NCBI GenBank assembly: GCA_031286555.1
Contig: JAITUD010000114.1
Location: 1 to 8,469, forward strand
DNA: 8,469 nucleotides
Direction: 5' to 3'
From: Microbacterium sp.
GTDB taxonomy: Bacteria; Actinomycetota; Actinomycetes; Actinomycetales; Microbacteriaceae
Shown piece by piece: positions 1 to 5,556 of the stretch. The translations under genes were made by a program, and so were the position numbers. Every line of letters begins with the position of its first letter. Position 1 is the stretch's first letter. The notes under the pieces were generated by a model. The model was not told the origin of the DNA. It worked only from the letters and a program-made list of their open reading frames with translations, and did no database searches.

Positions 1-1
1 T

Positions 2-58
2 GAGCTCGTCGCCTACTTCGAGCGCGGGCAGGTCGAGGAGGCTCCGGTTCCCGCCTGA
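2..58 (+). CDS. C-terminal end of an unidentified protein (partial)
   Basis: An open frame runs from the window edge to a TGA at 56-58 and encodes the last 18 residues, ELVAYFERGQVEEAPVPA. The start lies outside the window. The codons favour G or C in third position, and a strong hairpin follows seven bases after the stop, as expected for a real gene end. The stretch is acidic, ends in a proline/alanine-rich tail and is too short to assign to a family. It converges with the lipoprotein gene at 125-652. An accidental open frame cannot be excluded over so few codons. Confidence 0.5.
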   Translation, partial: ELVAYFERGQVEEAPVPA

Positions 59-64
59 GAGGTC

Positions 65-103
65 GGAGAATGCGGCATCCGCACGTCCGGATGCCGCATC
101 TCC
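65..103. terminator. Long hairpin between convergent genes, probable bidirectional terminator
   Basis: Bases 70-81 (ATGCGGCATCCG) are the exact reverse complement of 88-99, giving a 12-bp stem with a 6-base loop. The stem extends by GGAG (65-68) pairing with CTCC (100-103) if A69 is bulged. It lies just after the plus-strand stop at 58 and just beyond the minus-strand stop at 125, so it can serve both genes. There is no T-tract, which is common for actinobacterial terminators. Confidence 0.75.
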
Positions 104-128
104 TGACCCCTCGGTGGCGCGGGGTCAG
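103..128. terminator. Second hairpin overlapping the lipoprotein stop codon
   Basis: CTGACCCC at 103-110 pairs perfectly with GGGGTCAG at 121-128 across a 10-base loop. The right arm contains the minus-strand stop codon (125-127). It abuts the longer hairpin and shares base 103 with it. It probably contributes to termination of the minus-strand gene. Function is inferred from position and symmetry only. Confidence 0.45.
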
Positions 129-652
129 TTCTGGTTGTCGATGCCGATGTGCGCGATGGTCGCGTGGCTGTTGTGCGACACGTACACGCGCAGCAGCGCG
201 GTCGGGTTGTCGTTGAGCGCGCGCAGCGCATTGCTCGCGCTGCCGGTCTCGCGGGCGAACGCGTCGGTGATCAGCTTCGCGTAGGGCTGGGTGCGCGAGT
301 CGGCGGACCAGTTCGCCGTGTCGCCGAGCACGGCGAGGATCGCGGCCTGGTCGCCGGAGACCGGGATGCCGGTGAACGCCTGCACCTGGGCGGCGTCGAG
401 CGTGAACACCGAGCGGTTGCTCTCCTCGTATGCGGTGCGCACGGTGTCGGCGGTGGCGCCCGCGGCAGTCGCGGCGGGCTGCTCGGCCGGGGTCTGCACC
501 GACTCCGTCGCGGGAGCGGAGGACTCGGCGGGAGCGGATGCGGCGGGGGTGGGCGAGCCGTCACCGGCGGGCGCGGCAGTGGCCGCTCCGGAGCACCCGG
601 CCAGGCCGAGTGCGAGGACGAGGGTGAGCGAGGGGAGAAGGGCGCGTTTCAT
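125..652 (-). CDS. Small secreted lipoprotein, function unknown
   Basis: The product is 175 aa. It starts with a lipoprotein signal peptide: MKRALLPS, a hydrophobic stretch and a lipobox LAGC with the lipidated cysteine at about residue 20. A low-complexity Ala/Pro/Ser/Thr/Glu linker follows to about residue 70, probably a spacer reaching through the wall. The rest is a small soluble domain of about 105 residues with no family I recognise; it ends in HIGIDNQN and has a single Trp and no further Cys. The start at 652 is chosen because AGGAGG lies four to five bases upstream and the signal peptide begins there; the upstream open frame has neither. The gene is divergent from the amine oxidase gene and separated from it by a possible operator. 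It should be anchored on the outer face of the cytoplasmic membrane. Confidence 0.85.
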   Translation of the reverse strand: MKRALLPSLTLVLALGLAGCSGAATAAPAGDGSPTPAASAPAESSAPATESVQTPAEQPAATAAGATADTVRTAYEESNRSVFTLDAAQVQAFTGIPVSGDQAAILAVLGDTANWSADSRTQPYAKLITDAFARETGSASNALRALNDNPTALLRVYVSHNSHATIAHIGIDNQN

Positions 653-722
653 GATGCCTCCTGGGTCGTCGGTCGGGTGTCCGAGACGCCGACGGCAGTG
701 GCGGGTCCCTGCGAACTCAGAA

Positions 723-732
723 TGGTATACCA
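723..732. promoter_or_regulatory. Perfect palindrome TGGTATACCA, possible operator
   Basis: TGGTATACCA is a perfect 10-bp palindrome in the 131-base spacer between the divergent lipoprotein and amine oxidase genes. Its AT-rich centre stands out in GC-rich DNA. The GTATAC core with flanking TG/CA resembles sites bound by GntR-family repressors (FadR-like t.GT..AC.a pattern). It also contains TATACC on both strands, so it could overlap a -10 box for either gene. No GntR gene is in the window. The assignment is an inference from symmetry and position. Confidence 0.4.
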
Positions 733-768
733 AAATGCTGGACGGCTTCTCAGGGGACAGGAGGCGGA

Positions 769-774
769 TAGGCT
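769..774 (+). promoter_or_regulatory. Candidate -10 box TAGGCT for a leaderless amine oxidase transcript
   Basis: TAGGCT fits the TANNNT pattern and ends nine bases before the ATG at 784. Transcription would then start only a few bases before the start codon. The nearest Shine-Dalgarno-like AGGAGG (759-764) is 19 bases from the ATG, too far to act, and an in-frame TAG at 769-771 excludes a start further upstream. No convincing -35 box is visible. Confidence 0.3.
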
Positions 775-783
775 GACACCACG

Positions 784-2187
784 ATGGAGATCACGCGTCG
801 CACTCTTCTCGTCGGTGCTGGAACCGGCGCCGTCGCCGTGCTCCTCGCCGCGTGCACGCCGGAGCCCAAGCCGACCGCCACGACGCACCCGCCCACCGCG
901 AAGCCCAGCATCCCGACCGGCGCCGTGCCGAAGCCCGCCGACTGGAAGCGCAGCAGCTGGTCGACCGACCCGTACTCGCACGGGGCCATGAGCTACCTGC
1001 CCGCCGGCGCGACACCGCAGCACCGCGCCAACCTCGCCCAGCCGATCGGCGATCGCCTGTTCTTCGCCGGCGAGGCCCTCGACGCGGAGCGCCCAGGCAC
1101 CGTGATCGGCGCCATCGACTCCGGGCGCCGTGCCGCCGTCGCAGCATCCTCCGCGTCGCAGAGCAAGGAGCGCATCGCCGTGATCGGAGCCGGCGCCGCC
1201 GGGGCCACCGCCGCGAGAACCCTGGCAGACGCAGGCCGCGACGTGACGATCTTCGAGGCGCGCGACCGCCTCGGCGGCCGCATCCAGTCGATCGTCGACG
1301 AGGACTGGCCGATCCCGGTGCAGCTCGGAGCCTGGCTGTCGTCCACCGATGACACGGTCTCGCTGCGCAGCCGGCTGGCCGCCCTCGGAATCGACGAGCT
1401 CGAGTTCGGCACCGCGACCGGATGGTCGGAGAACGGCGCCGCGCCCACGGTGGACGGTGCCCCGATCGCCGCCGCCGTCAAGCGGGCCGCAGGCGACCCC
1501 ACCGACGTGCCCCTCGTCGACGCGCTGACGGAGGACGGCGCCGACCCGGCCGATCCGGCGCTCGCCGCGGCACTGGCCTGGGTCTCGGCGATGTCGGGTG
1601 CCGATGTCGACAAGGCGTCCAGCTGGTATCCGCCGGCGTTCGCCCCCGATTCGCTGGCCGGTGCGACCGGCGATGTCGGGATGATCGTCGAACAGGCGCT
1701 GAAGGGGCTGAAGGTCACCCAGGCGTCGCCGGTGATGCGCATCGCCTACGACGACTCGGGCGTGAGCCTGCGACTCGGCACGGGTGAATCACTGGCTTTC
1801 GACCGCGTGATCGTGACGGTGCCGCTCGGCGTGCTGCAGAAGCAGGCGATCGAGTTCGCGCCTGCCCTGCCCTTCGCGCAGCGCGGCGCGATCGCCGCGC
1901 TCGGCTCCGGCTTCGTCGAGACGGTCTGGCTGCGCTTCGACGAGTCGTTCTGGAACGCCGACGCCCAGATCTGGCACGTCGTCGGCGGCGACGGCCCGAT
2001 CCGCACCTGGCTCAACCTCGAGCCGGTGACCGGAGAGCCCGTGCTGGTCGGACTGGTCGGCGGTCCCGACGCGCAGGCGTTCGCGAAGCTGAACGACGCC
2101 GACGCGGAGGCGACCGCACGTCAGTCGCTGATGTTCTTCGCGACCGAGACACCGTCGCCGACGCCATCGCCGACCTCGACGCCCTGA
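784..2187 (+). CDS. Tat-exported lipoprotein flavin amine oxidase with circularly permuted domain order
   Basis: The product is 467 aa, a FAD-dependent oxidoreductase of the flavin monoamine oxidase family; the substrate is unknown. A twin-arginine signal (ITRRTLL, residues 3-9) and a lipobox LAAC (C24) predict folded export and lipid anchoring outside the membrane. A Pro/Thr linker (25-53) follows. Residues 54-118 carry motifs normally found at the C-terminus of this fold: W59..DP, GAMSY, RLFFAGEA (91-98) and GTVIGA..SG (105-114). Only then come the Rossmann motif GAGAAG (135-140), E158 (normally the ribose ligand) and GGR (164-166), followed by the substrate/FAD region with VTVPLGVL (344-351) and FDESFW (385-390). 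The chain ends after ATARQSL in a Pro/Ser/Thr tail, exactly where the W..DP segment would normally follow. The flavin-contacting lysine (K661 in human LSD1) aligns with T380. All parts of the fold are present but reordered, so it is unlikely to be a broken gene. Confidence 0.88.
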   Translation: MEITRRTLLVGAGTGAVAVLLAACTPEPKPTATTHPPTAKPSIPTGAVPKPADWKRSSWSTDPYSHGAMSYLPAGATPQHRANLAQPIGDRLFFAGEALDAERPGTVIGAIDSGRRAAVAASSASQSKERIAVIGAGAAGATAARTLADAGRDVTIFEARDRLGGRIQSIVDEDWPIPVQLGAWLSSTDDTVSLRSRLAALGIDELEFGTATGWSENGAAPTVDGAPIAAAVKRAAGDPTDVPLVDALTEDGADPADPALAAALAWVSAMSGADVDKASSWYPPAFAPDSLAGATGDVGMIVEQALKGLKVTQASPVMRIAYDDSGVSLRLGTGESLAFDRVIVTVPLGVLQKQAIEFAPALPFAQRGAIAALGSGFVETVWLRFDESFWNADAQIWHVVGGDGPIRTWLNLEPVTGEPVLVGLVGGPDAQAFAKLNDADAEATARQSLMFFATETPSPTPSPTSTP

Positions 2188-2188
2188 C

Positions 2189-2827
2189 TCAGAGCGGCGA
2201 TACCTCGGTCTGGCGCATCCGGCTCAGCAGCACCAGCCCGCACGCGACCATCGCGAAGATGCCCAGCGCGATCGCGCAGGTCAGCACCATCTCCGGGATG
2301 CCCGACACCTGGCGCGGGTCGAGGAAGTAGTACGGATACCAGCCGATGATCCCGCCGCGCCAGATCGTGAACAGCCCCCAGAGCACCGGGTACAGCAGCA
2401 CGTAAGGCACGATCCGCCACGACGCCGCGGCACGCCCCGGTCCGAAGACCCACGCCAGGATCGCCCAGGCCGGCAGCACGAAGTGCAGCACGACGTCGGA
2501 CCAGGGCACGGTGATCGGGATGCCGCGCAGCCCCGCCTGCCAGACGATCAGCGCGAACGCCAGCCCGGCGGTGATCGTCCAGCTCAGCACGATCGCGCGT
2601 GCGGTGGTCAGCCAGGGCGGGTCCTCCGGCATCCGCAGCGCGATGATCCCGGCGGCGACCCCGAGGATCGTGTAGGCGATGTTCGACTCGATCGTCAGGT
2701 ACGCGAAGAAGTTCTGCCCGGCGATGGTCTGCGAGCCCAGGCCCCAGAACATCCGGTGCACGAGGGCGGCGCCGCAGACGGCCGCAGCCAGCAGGCGCAG
2801 CCATCCGTACAGCGTTCTCGAGATCAC
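2189..2827 (-). CDS. Pr6Pr-family six-helix membrane protein
   Basis: The product is 212 aa with six hydrophobic segments at roughly residues 5-27, 38-62, 75-97, 108-128, 138-156 and 178-202. The motifs FFAYLTIESN (40-49), D111-x3-H115-xx-LP and the Y-PYYFLDP block (164-171) match the actinobacterial Pr6Pr group, related to the eukaryotic AIG1/ADTRP (FAR-17a) proteins. Its bacterial role is not established. T45 in helix 2 and H115 in helix 4 sit where AIG1/ADTRP carry their catalytic Thr and His, so a lipid-ester hydrolase role is possible. The start is GTG at 2827, supported by GAGGAGGG eight bases upstream. The stop is one base from that of the convergent amine oxidase gene; the two stops read TGA-C-TCA. 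A candidate -10 box TAGACT lies at 2876-2881. Confidence 0.82.
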   Translation of the reverse strand: MISRTLYGWLRLLAAAVCGAALVHRMFWGLGSQTIAGQNFFAYLTIESNIAYTILGVAAGIIALRMPEDPPWLTTARAIVLSWTITAGLAFALIVWQAGLRGIPITVPWSDVVLHFVLPAWAILAWVFGPGRAAASWRIVPYVLLYPVLWGLFTIWRGGIIGWYPYYFLDPRQVSGIPEMVLTCAIALGIFAMVACGLVLLSRMRQTEVSPL

Positions 2828-2875
2828 GCGCGCGTCGCCCTCCTCGTCCGGGTCGGCGGGAACGTCACCCGGCCG

Positions 2876-2881
2876 AGTCTA
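2876..2881 (-). promoter_or_regulatory. Candidate -10 box TAGACT for the Pr6Pr gene
   Basis: On the minus strand TAGACT (TANNNT form) lies about 49 bases upstream of the GTG at 2827, leaving a leader of about 40 bases that holds the GAGGAGGG ribosome site. It lies beyond the hairpin that follows the permease gene, so the Pr6Pr gene probably has its own promoter. No clear -35 box is seen. Confidence 0.3.
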
Positions 2882-2906
2882 CGGAACGGATCACGTGCGC
2901 CGTCGT

Positions 2907-2931
2907 CGCGCGGGGCGGTGGCCCCGCCGCG
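2907..2931 (-). terminator. GC-rich hairpin after the permease stop codon
   Basis: GCGGGGC (2910-2916) pairs with GCCCCGC (2921-2927) around a 4-base loop. Three more pairs follow (2907-2909 with 2929-2931) if C2928 is bulged. The structure begins two bases past the permease stop at 2933 on the minus strand. There is no T-tract. Its position suggests it terminates the deaminase-permease transcript. Confidence 0.55.
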
Positions 2932-2932
2932 C

Positions 2933-4255
2933 TCAGGAGCGGGCGGCGTCTGTCATGCGCCGGGGCGAGAACCGCGCGAGTGCGAACGACAGGATCAGCG
3001 CCGCGAGGATGCCGATCACCGGCGGGATGCCGATCTCGAACTGCCCGGACAGCCAGGCCAGCGCCGAGGCGATGACGTAGACGCCGAGGTTCACCGGGTT
3101 CACGACCGGCAGCGGCTCGCCCTCCGGCATCTGGGTGCGCCGCCAGCGTGCGAGGTAGTCGCCCACGATGACGCCGCCCAGAGGCGGGATGAAGGTGCCG
3201 AGCAGGCCCAGGTACTGCGGCAGGTGCTCGTGCACGCCGATCAGGGCGAGTGCGGTGCCGATGACGGAGCCGGCGATCACGAACGGCACCTTGCGCGGGC
3301 GGCGGAACAGCTCCGCCCCGGCGACGCCGAAGGCGTAGGCGGCGTCGGCGTTCGACTTCCACAGGTTGCCGAACAGCAGGAACAGCCCCCAGCCGACCAG
3401 CCCGAGGTTGAACAGCACGAGCACGAAGTCGCCCTCATCGAACGCGATCGCGCCGATCGCGCCGAAGAAGATCATCAGCCCGTTGCCGATCAGGAACCCG
3501 ATCACGCAGGCCAGCACGGCCTGGGTGCCGGTGCGGCCGAAGCGGGTCCAGTTCGGCGCCTGGGTGCCGGCCGACACGAAGGTGCCGACGACGGTCGTGA
3601 CCGCAGTGGCCAGCGTCATCGTCGCGGTGGGGTGGATCGCGGCGAGCCCCGCCCATCCGCCGACCTCGTCGAGTGAGCGGAACATCACCCAGAACGCAAG
3701 GATGAGGATCAGCGGGGTCGACACCAGCGACACCCAGTACATGCCGCGGTAGCCGTAGCAGGCGGTCACGCACATCAGCGCGCTCACGACGATCATGATC
3801 GCCGCGCGGGCCGGGTAGGAGTCCCATCCGAGCGCCTGCGCGGTGAGGTCGCCGATCGTGCCGACCACGACGCCGTACCAGCCGATCTGCGTGCCGCCGA
3901 GCAGGATCGACGCCAGCTTCGACCCGCCGGTGCCGAGCGTGTATCGCGCCATCACCACGGTGGTCAGGCCCGTGCGCGCACCGATCCAGCCGAGCACGGC
4001 GACGTACCCGCCGAGCACCACCGAGCCGATCAGGATGATGAGCAGCAGGTCGGTCAGGCCGAACGACTTCCCGAGCGCGGCGCCGGCCAGCATCGTCGGC
4101 GTGAACACCGTGAAGCCGAGCAGGACGACGGCGAGCGAGAAGAAGCCCTTGCGCGCGTGCGCGGGGACGGGCGTGACGGGGTAGTCGGGGTCGACGGGGC
4201 GCTCGGCGTCCTCGGTGAGGTCGGGCGCGCCGGATTCGGGAGCGACGGCGCTCAC
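2933..4255 (-). CDS. codB: Cytosine permease (NCS1 family, CodB-like)
   Basis: The product is 440 aa, a cytoplasmic-membrane cation symporter of the nucleobase:cation symporter-1 family that should import cytosine. An acidic, proline-rich N-terminal tail (1-33) is followed by about twelve hydrophobic segments. Blocks match my memory of E. coli CodB: ARKG (34-37), LLGGTQIGWYG (118-128), FVSAGTQ (226-232) followed by RFGR (238-241), and IPPLGGVIVGDYL (356-368). The normally Asn-rich segment before helix 8 reads SNADAAY (301-307), so some ligand contacts may differ. The start is a GTG at 4253-4255 that overlaps the deaminase stop (GTGA, 4 bases). No strong ribosome site precedes it, so translation is probably coupled to the deaminase. 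The much longer open frame upstream overlaps the deaminase in another frame and has no permease-like sequence. The paired deaminase supports cytosine rather than purine as substrate. Confidence 0.9.
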   Translation of the reverse strand: MSAVAPESGAPDLTEDAERPVDPDYPVTPVPAHARKGFFSLAVVLLGFTVFTPTMLAGAALGKSFGLTDLLLIILIGSVVLGGYVAVLGWIGARTGLTTVVMARYTLGTGGSKLASILLGGTQIGWYGVVVGTIGDLTAQALGWDSYPARAAIMIVVSALMCVTACYGYRGMYWVSLVSTPLILILAFWVMFRSLDEVGGWAGLAAIHPTATMTLATAVTTVVGTFVSAGTQAPNWTRFGRTGTQAVLACVIGFLIGNGLMIFFGAIGAIAFDEGDFVLVLFNLGLVGWGLFLLFGNLWKSNADAAYAFGVAGAELFRRPRKVPFVIAGSVIGTALALIGVHEHLPQYLGLLGTFIPPLGGVIVGDYLARWRRTQMPEGEPLPVVNPVNLGVYVIASALAWLSGQFEIGIPPVIGILAALILSFALARFSPRRMTDAARS

Positions 4256-4734
4256 GCGCGCGGCCCGAGGTCGGCGGCCTCGACGCCGATGTCCTCCGCC
4301 CACAGCTCCGGACGCTCGCTCATCATGCGGTCCATGAGCGCGATGCAGTCCGCGTCGTCGGCGATGACGAGCTCCTTGCCGTTCGAGCGCAGCCACGCCT
4401 CCGACTCCTGGAAGCTGCGGTTCTCGCCGATCACGATGCGCGGGATCTCGTAGAGGGTCGCGGTGCCCGCGCACATGTAGCAGGGGGAGAGGGTCGTGTA
4501 GAGCACGCTCTCGCGGTACACGCGGGCGGGCAGCCGCCCGGCGTTCTCCAGGCAGTCCGTCTCGCCGTGGCGGATCACGCTGCCCTGCTGCACCCGGCGG
4601 TTGCGGCCGGTGGCCAGCACCTCGCCGTTGTGCACGAGCACGGCGCCGATCGGGATGCCGCCCTCGTCCCAGCCGATCCTCGCCTGTTCGATGGCCATGT
4701 CCAGAAAGCGACGATCGTCGGTGTTCAGCTGCAT
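4252..4734 (-). CDS. Yeast-type cytosine deaminase (zinc CDA-fold nucleobase deaminase)
   Basis: The product is 160 aa. It should hydrolyse cytosine to uracil and ammonia in the cytoplasm, feeding pyrimidine salvage. The zinc site is complete: H56-G-E58 (ligand and proton shuttle) and PC85YMC88. It resembles yeast Fcy1 more than generic tRNA or guanine deaminases: EGGIPIGAVL near residue 25, HGE...LENAGRL, LYTTLSPCYMC, IPR.VIGEN, and a C-terminal ERPELWAEDIG (140-150) that matches the yeast tail, with W145 and D148 in place of yeast W152 and D155, which line the cytosine pocket. It is unrelated to the amidohydrolase CodA of E. coli. The start at 4734 gives the family length (yeast 158 aa); the longer upstream frame overlaps the divergent crcB gene. 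It is first in an operon with the permease. No Shine-Dalgarno is seen, so the mRNA may be leaderless. Confidence 0.92.
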   Translation of the reverse strand: MQLNTDDRRFLDMAIEQARIGWDEGGIPIGAVLVHNGEVLATGRNRRVQQGSVIRHGETDCLENAGRLPARVYRESVLYTTLSPCYMCAGTATLYEIPRIVIGENRSFQESEAWLRSNGKELVIADDADCIALMDRMMSERPELWAEDIGVEAADLGPRA

Positions 4735-4740
4735 GAATCC

Positions 4741-4746
4741 ATCGTA
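4741..4746 (-). promoter_or_regulatory. Candidate -10 box TACGAT for the deaminase-permease operon
   Basis: On the minus strand TACGAT lies six bases before the ATG at 4734, which would place the transcription start at or next to the A of the ATG. No Shine-Dalgarno precedes the start. This is the usual geometry of a leaderless actinobacterial gene. No convincing -35 box is visible at 17-18 bases. Confidence 0.4.
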
Positions 4747-4787
4747 AACGGGAGGGCATGGCCGCCATCGGCCGCTCAGGCCCCGCG

Positions 4788-4793
4788 TAGAGT
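4788..4793 (+). promoter_or_regulatory. Candidate -10 box TAGAGT for the crcB pair
   Basis: TAGAGT lies seven bases before the GTG at 4801, so transcription would start at or next to the start codon. There is no Shine-Dalgarno. The spacer to the divergent deaminase is only 66 bases and shows no fluoride riboswitch, which often precedes crcB genes elsewhere. Confidence 0.4.
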
Positions 4794-4800
4794 TGGCCGG

Positions 4801-5172
4801 GTGATCCTCGCCCGCGCCCTCATCGTCGCCGCGGGCGGCACTCTGGGGGTCGCGTTGCGGATGCTGCTGGGGCTGGCCCTTCCTGATGCCGGGGGCCTGC
4901 CCGTCTCGGTGCTCGTCGCCAACATCGCGGGCGCGTTCCTGCTGGGAGTGCTCACCGCCCGGCTGCCCGCCACCAAGCGGCGGCTGTTCCTCGGCACCGG
5001 CATCCTCGGCGGGTTCACCACCTACAGCTCCTTCCTGGTCGGCACGGCGACGCTCTGGGCCGCGCAGCCGGTGCTCGCCGCCGGCTACGCCCTGGGCAGT
5101 CTCGTGCTCGGCATCGCCGCCGCGGCCACCGGGCTGCACCTCTTCCGCCGTGAGCGGGGAGGGGCGCGATGA
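4801..5172 (+). CDS. crcB: Fluoride channel subunit CrcB/Fluc, first of a pair
   Basis: The product is 123 aa, a four-helix membrane protein of the CrcB (Fluc) family that lets toxic fluoride out of the cytoplasm as a dimer. Family marks are GGTLG...R20 in helix 1, N41-x2-G-x-F in helix 2 and GGFTTYSSF (70-78) at the break in helix 3. The phenylalanine-box pair is Y75 and F78. Positive charges cluster in the N-terminus (R5), the loop between helices 2 and 3 (R54, K59, R60, R61) and the C-terminal tail (R117, R118, R120, R123), predicting N-in/C-in. The GTG at 4801 gives the usual family length and begins right before the first helix. The stop overlaps the ATG of the second crcB by four bases (ATGA), so the two are co-translated. 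Confidence 0.92.
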   Translation: MILARALIVAAGGTLGVALRMLLGLALPDAGGLPVSVLVANIAGAFLLGVLTARLPATKRRLFLGTGILGGFTTYSSFLVGTATLWAAQPVLAAGYALGSLVLGIAAAATGLHLFRRERGGAR

Positions 5173-5528
5173 CCCCTCTCGTGTTCGTGCTCGCCGCGCT
5201 CGCCGGGGGTCTCGGGGCCGGCATCCGCTACCTCGTCGACATCGGTGTCGCGAAGCTCACCGGCACGCGGTTCCCGTGGGGCGTCTTCCTGATCAACCTG
5301 ACCGGATCCTTCGCGCTCGGGCTGATCGTGGGCGGGATGCCGGAGGCCGCGTTCGTCGTCGGAACCGGCTTCCTCGGCGGGTACACGACCTTCAGCACGG
5401 CGATGCTCGACACGGTCGCGCTCTGGCGCGACGGCGAGCGCCGGGCGTCCGCCTTCAACGCGGTCGGCATGCTCGTCCTCGGCCTGGCGGCCGCCTTCGC
5501 CGGCCTCGCCGTGGGGGCGATGCTCTGA
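5169..5528 (+). CDS. crcB: Fluoride channel subunit CrcB/Fluc, second of a pair
   Basis: The product is 119 aa and has four hydrophobic segments. Family marks are AGGLGAGIR20 in helix 1, N43-L-T-G-S-F in helix 2 and GGYTTFSTA (70-78) in helix 3. The first phenylalanine-box position is intact (F75) but the second is A78 instead of Phe. Positive charges lie in the loop between helices 1 and 2 (K29, R34) and between helices 3 and 4 (R87, R91, R92), with none in the N-terminus, the 2-3 loop or the C-terminus. That predicts N-out/C-out, opposite to the first subunit. The ATG overlaps the upstream stop. The partner is almost certainly the first subunit, giving an antiparallel heterodimer instead of the dual-topology homodimer used by single-gene species. 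Confidence 0.92.
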   Translation: MTPLVFVLAALAGGLGAGIRYLVDIGVAKLTGTRFPWGVFLINLTGSFALGLIVGGMPEAAFVVGTGFLGGYTTFSTAMLDTVALWRDGERRASAFNAVGMLVLGLAAAFAGLAVGAML

Positions 5529-5556
5529 CCCTCCCAGCCGGGGCACAGCAGCAAAA

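Noticed and set aside
430..627. Arg-rich plus-strand open frames opposite the lipoprotein gene
   Set aside because: Translations are compositional shadows without a ribosome site or domain, antisense to a gene with a clear signal peptide.
653..733. Longer start for the lipoprotein gene
   Set aside because: It would put about 27 polar residues before a clear lipoprotein signal peptide. The ATG at 652 has a strong ribosome site.
2100..2240. Frameshift at the oxidase 3' end as an explanation for the missing C-terminal block
   Set aside because: The other two frames after about 2150 do not encode W..DP, AGE or GT.GA..SG, and the Pr6Pr gene occupies the opposite strand from 2189. The block is intact at the N-terminus in frame.
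2848..2872. Inverted repeat CCGGGT/ACCCGG upstream of the Pr6Pr start
   Set aside because: Only six base pairs with a 13-base loop in GC-rich DNA; not distinguishable from chance.
4256..4768. N-terminal extension of the permease frame upstream of 4255
   Set aside because: It is Arg/Gly-rich, lies wholly opposite or across the deaminase in another frame, and has no permease-like sequence. The GTG at 4255 fits the family.
4735..4800. Fluoride riboswitch upstream of crcB
   Set aside because: The spacer is only 66 bases and shares a promoter region with the divergent deaminase. I see no pseudoknot-forming arms or terminator. CGATGG on the minus strand faces away from crcB.
4735..5139. N-terminal extension of the deaminase frame upstream of 4734
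   Set aside because: It is a hydrophilic Gly/Gln/Glu-rich stretch antisense to the first crcB. The deaminase fold is complete from 4734 at the family length.
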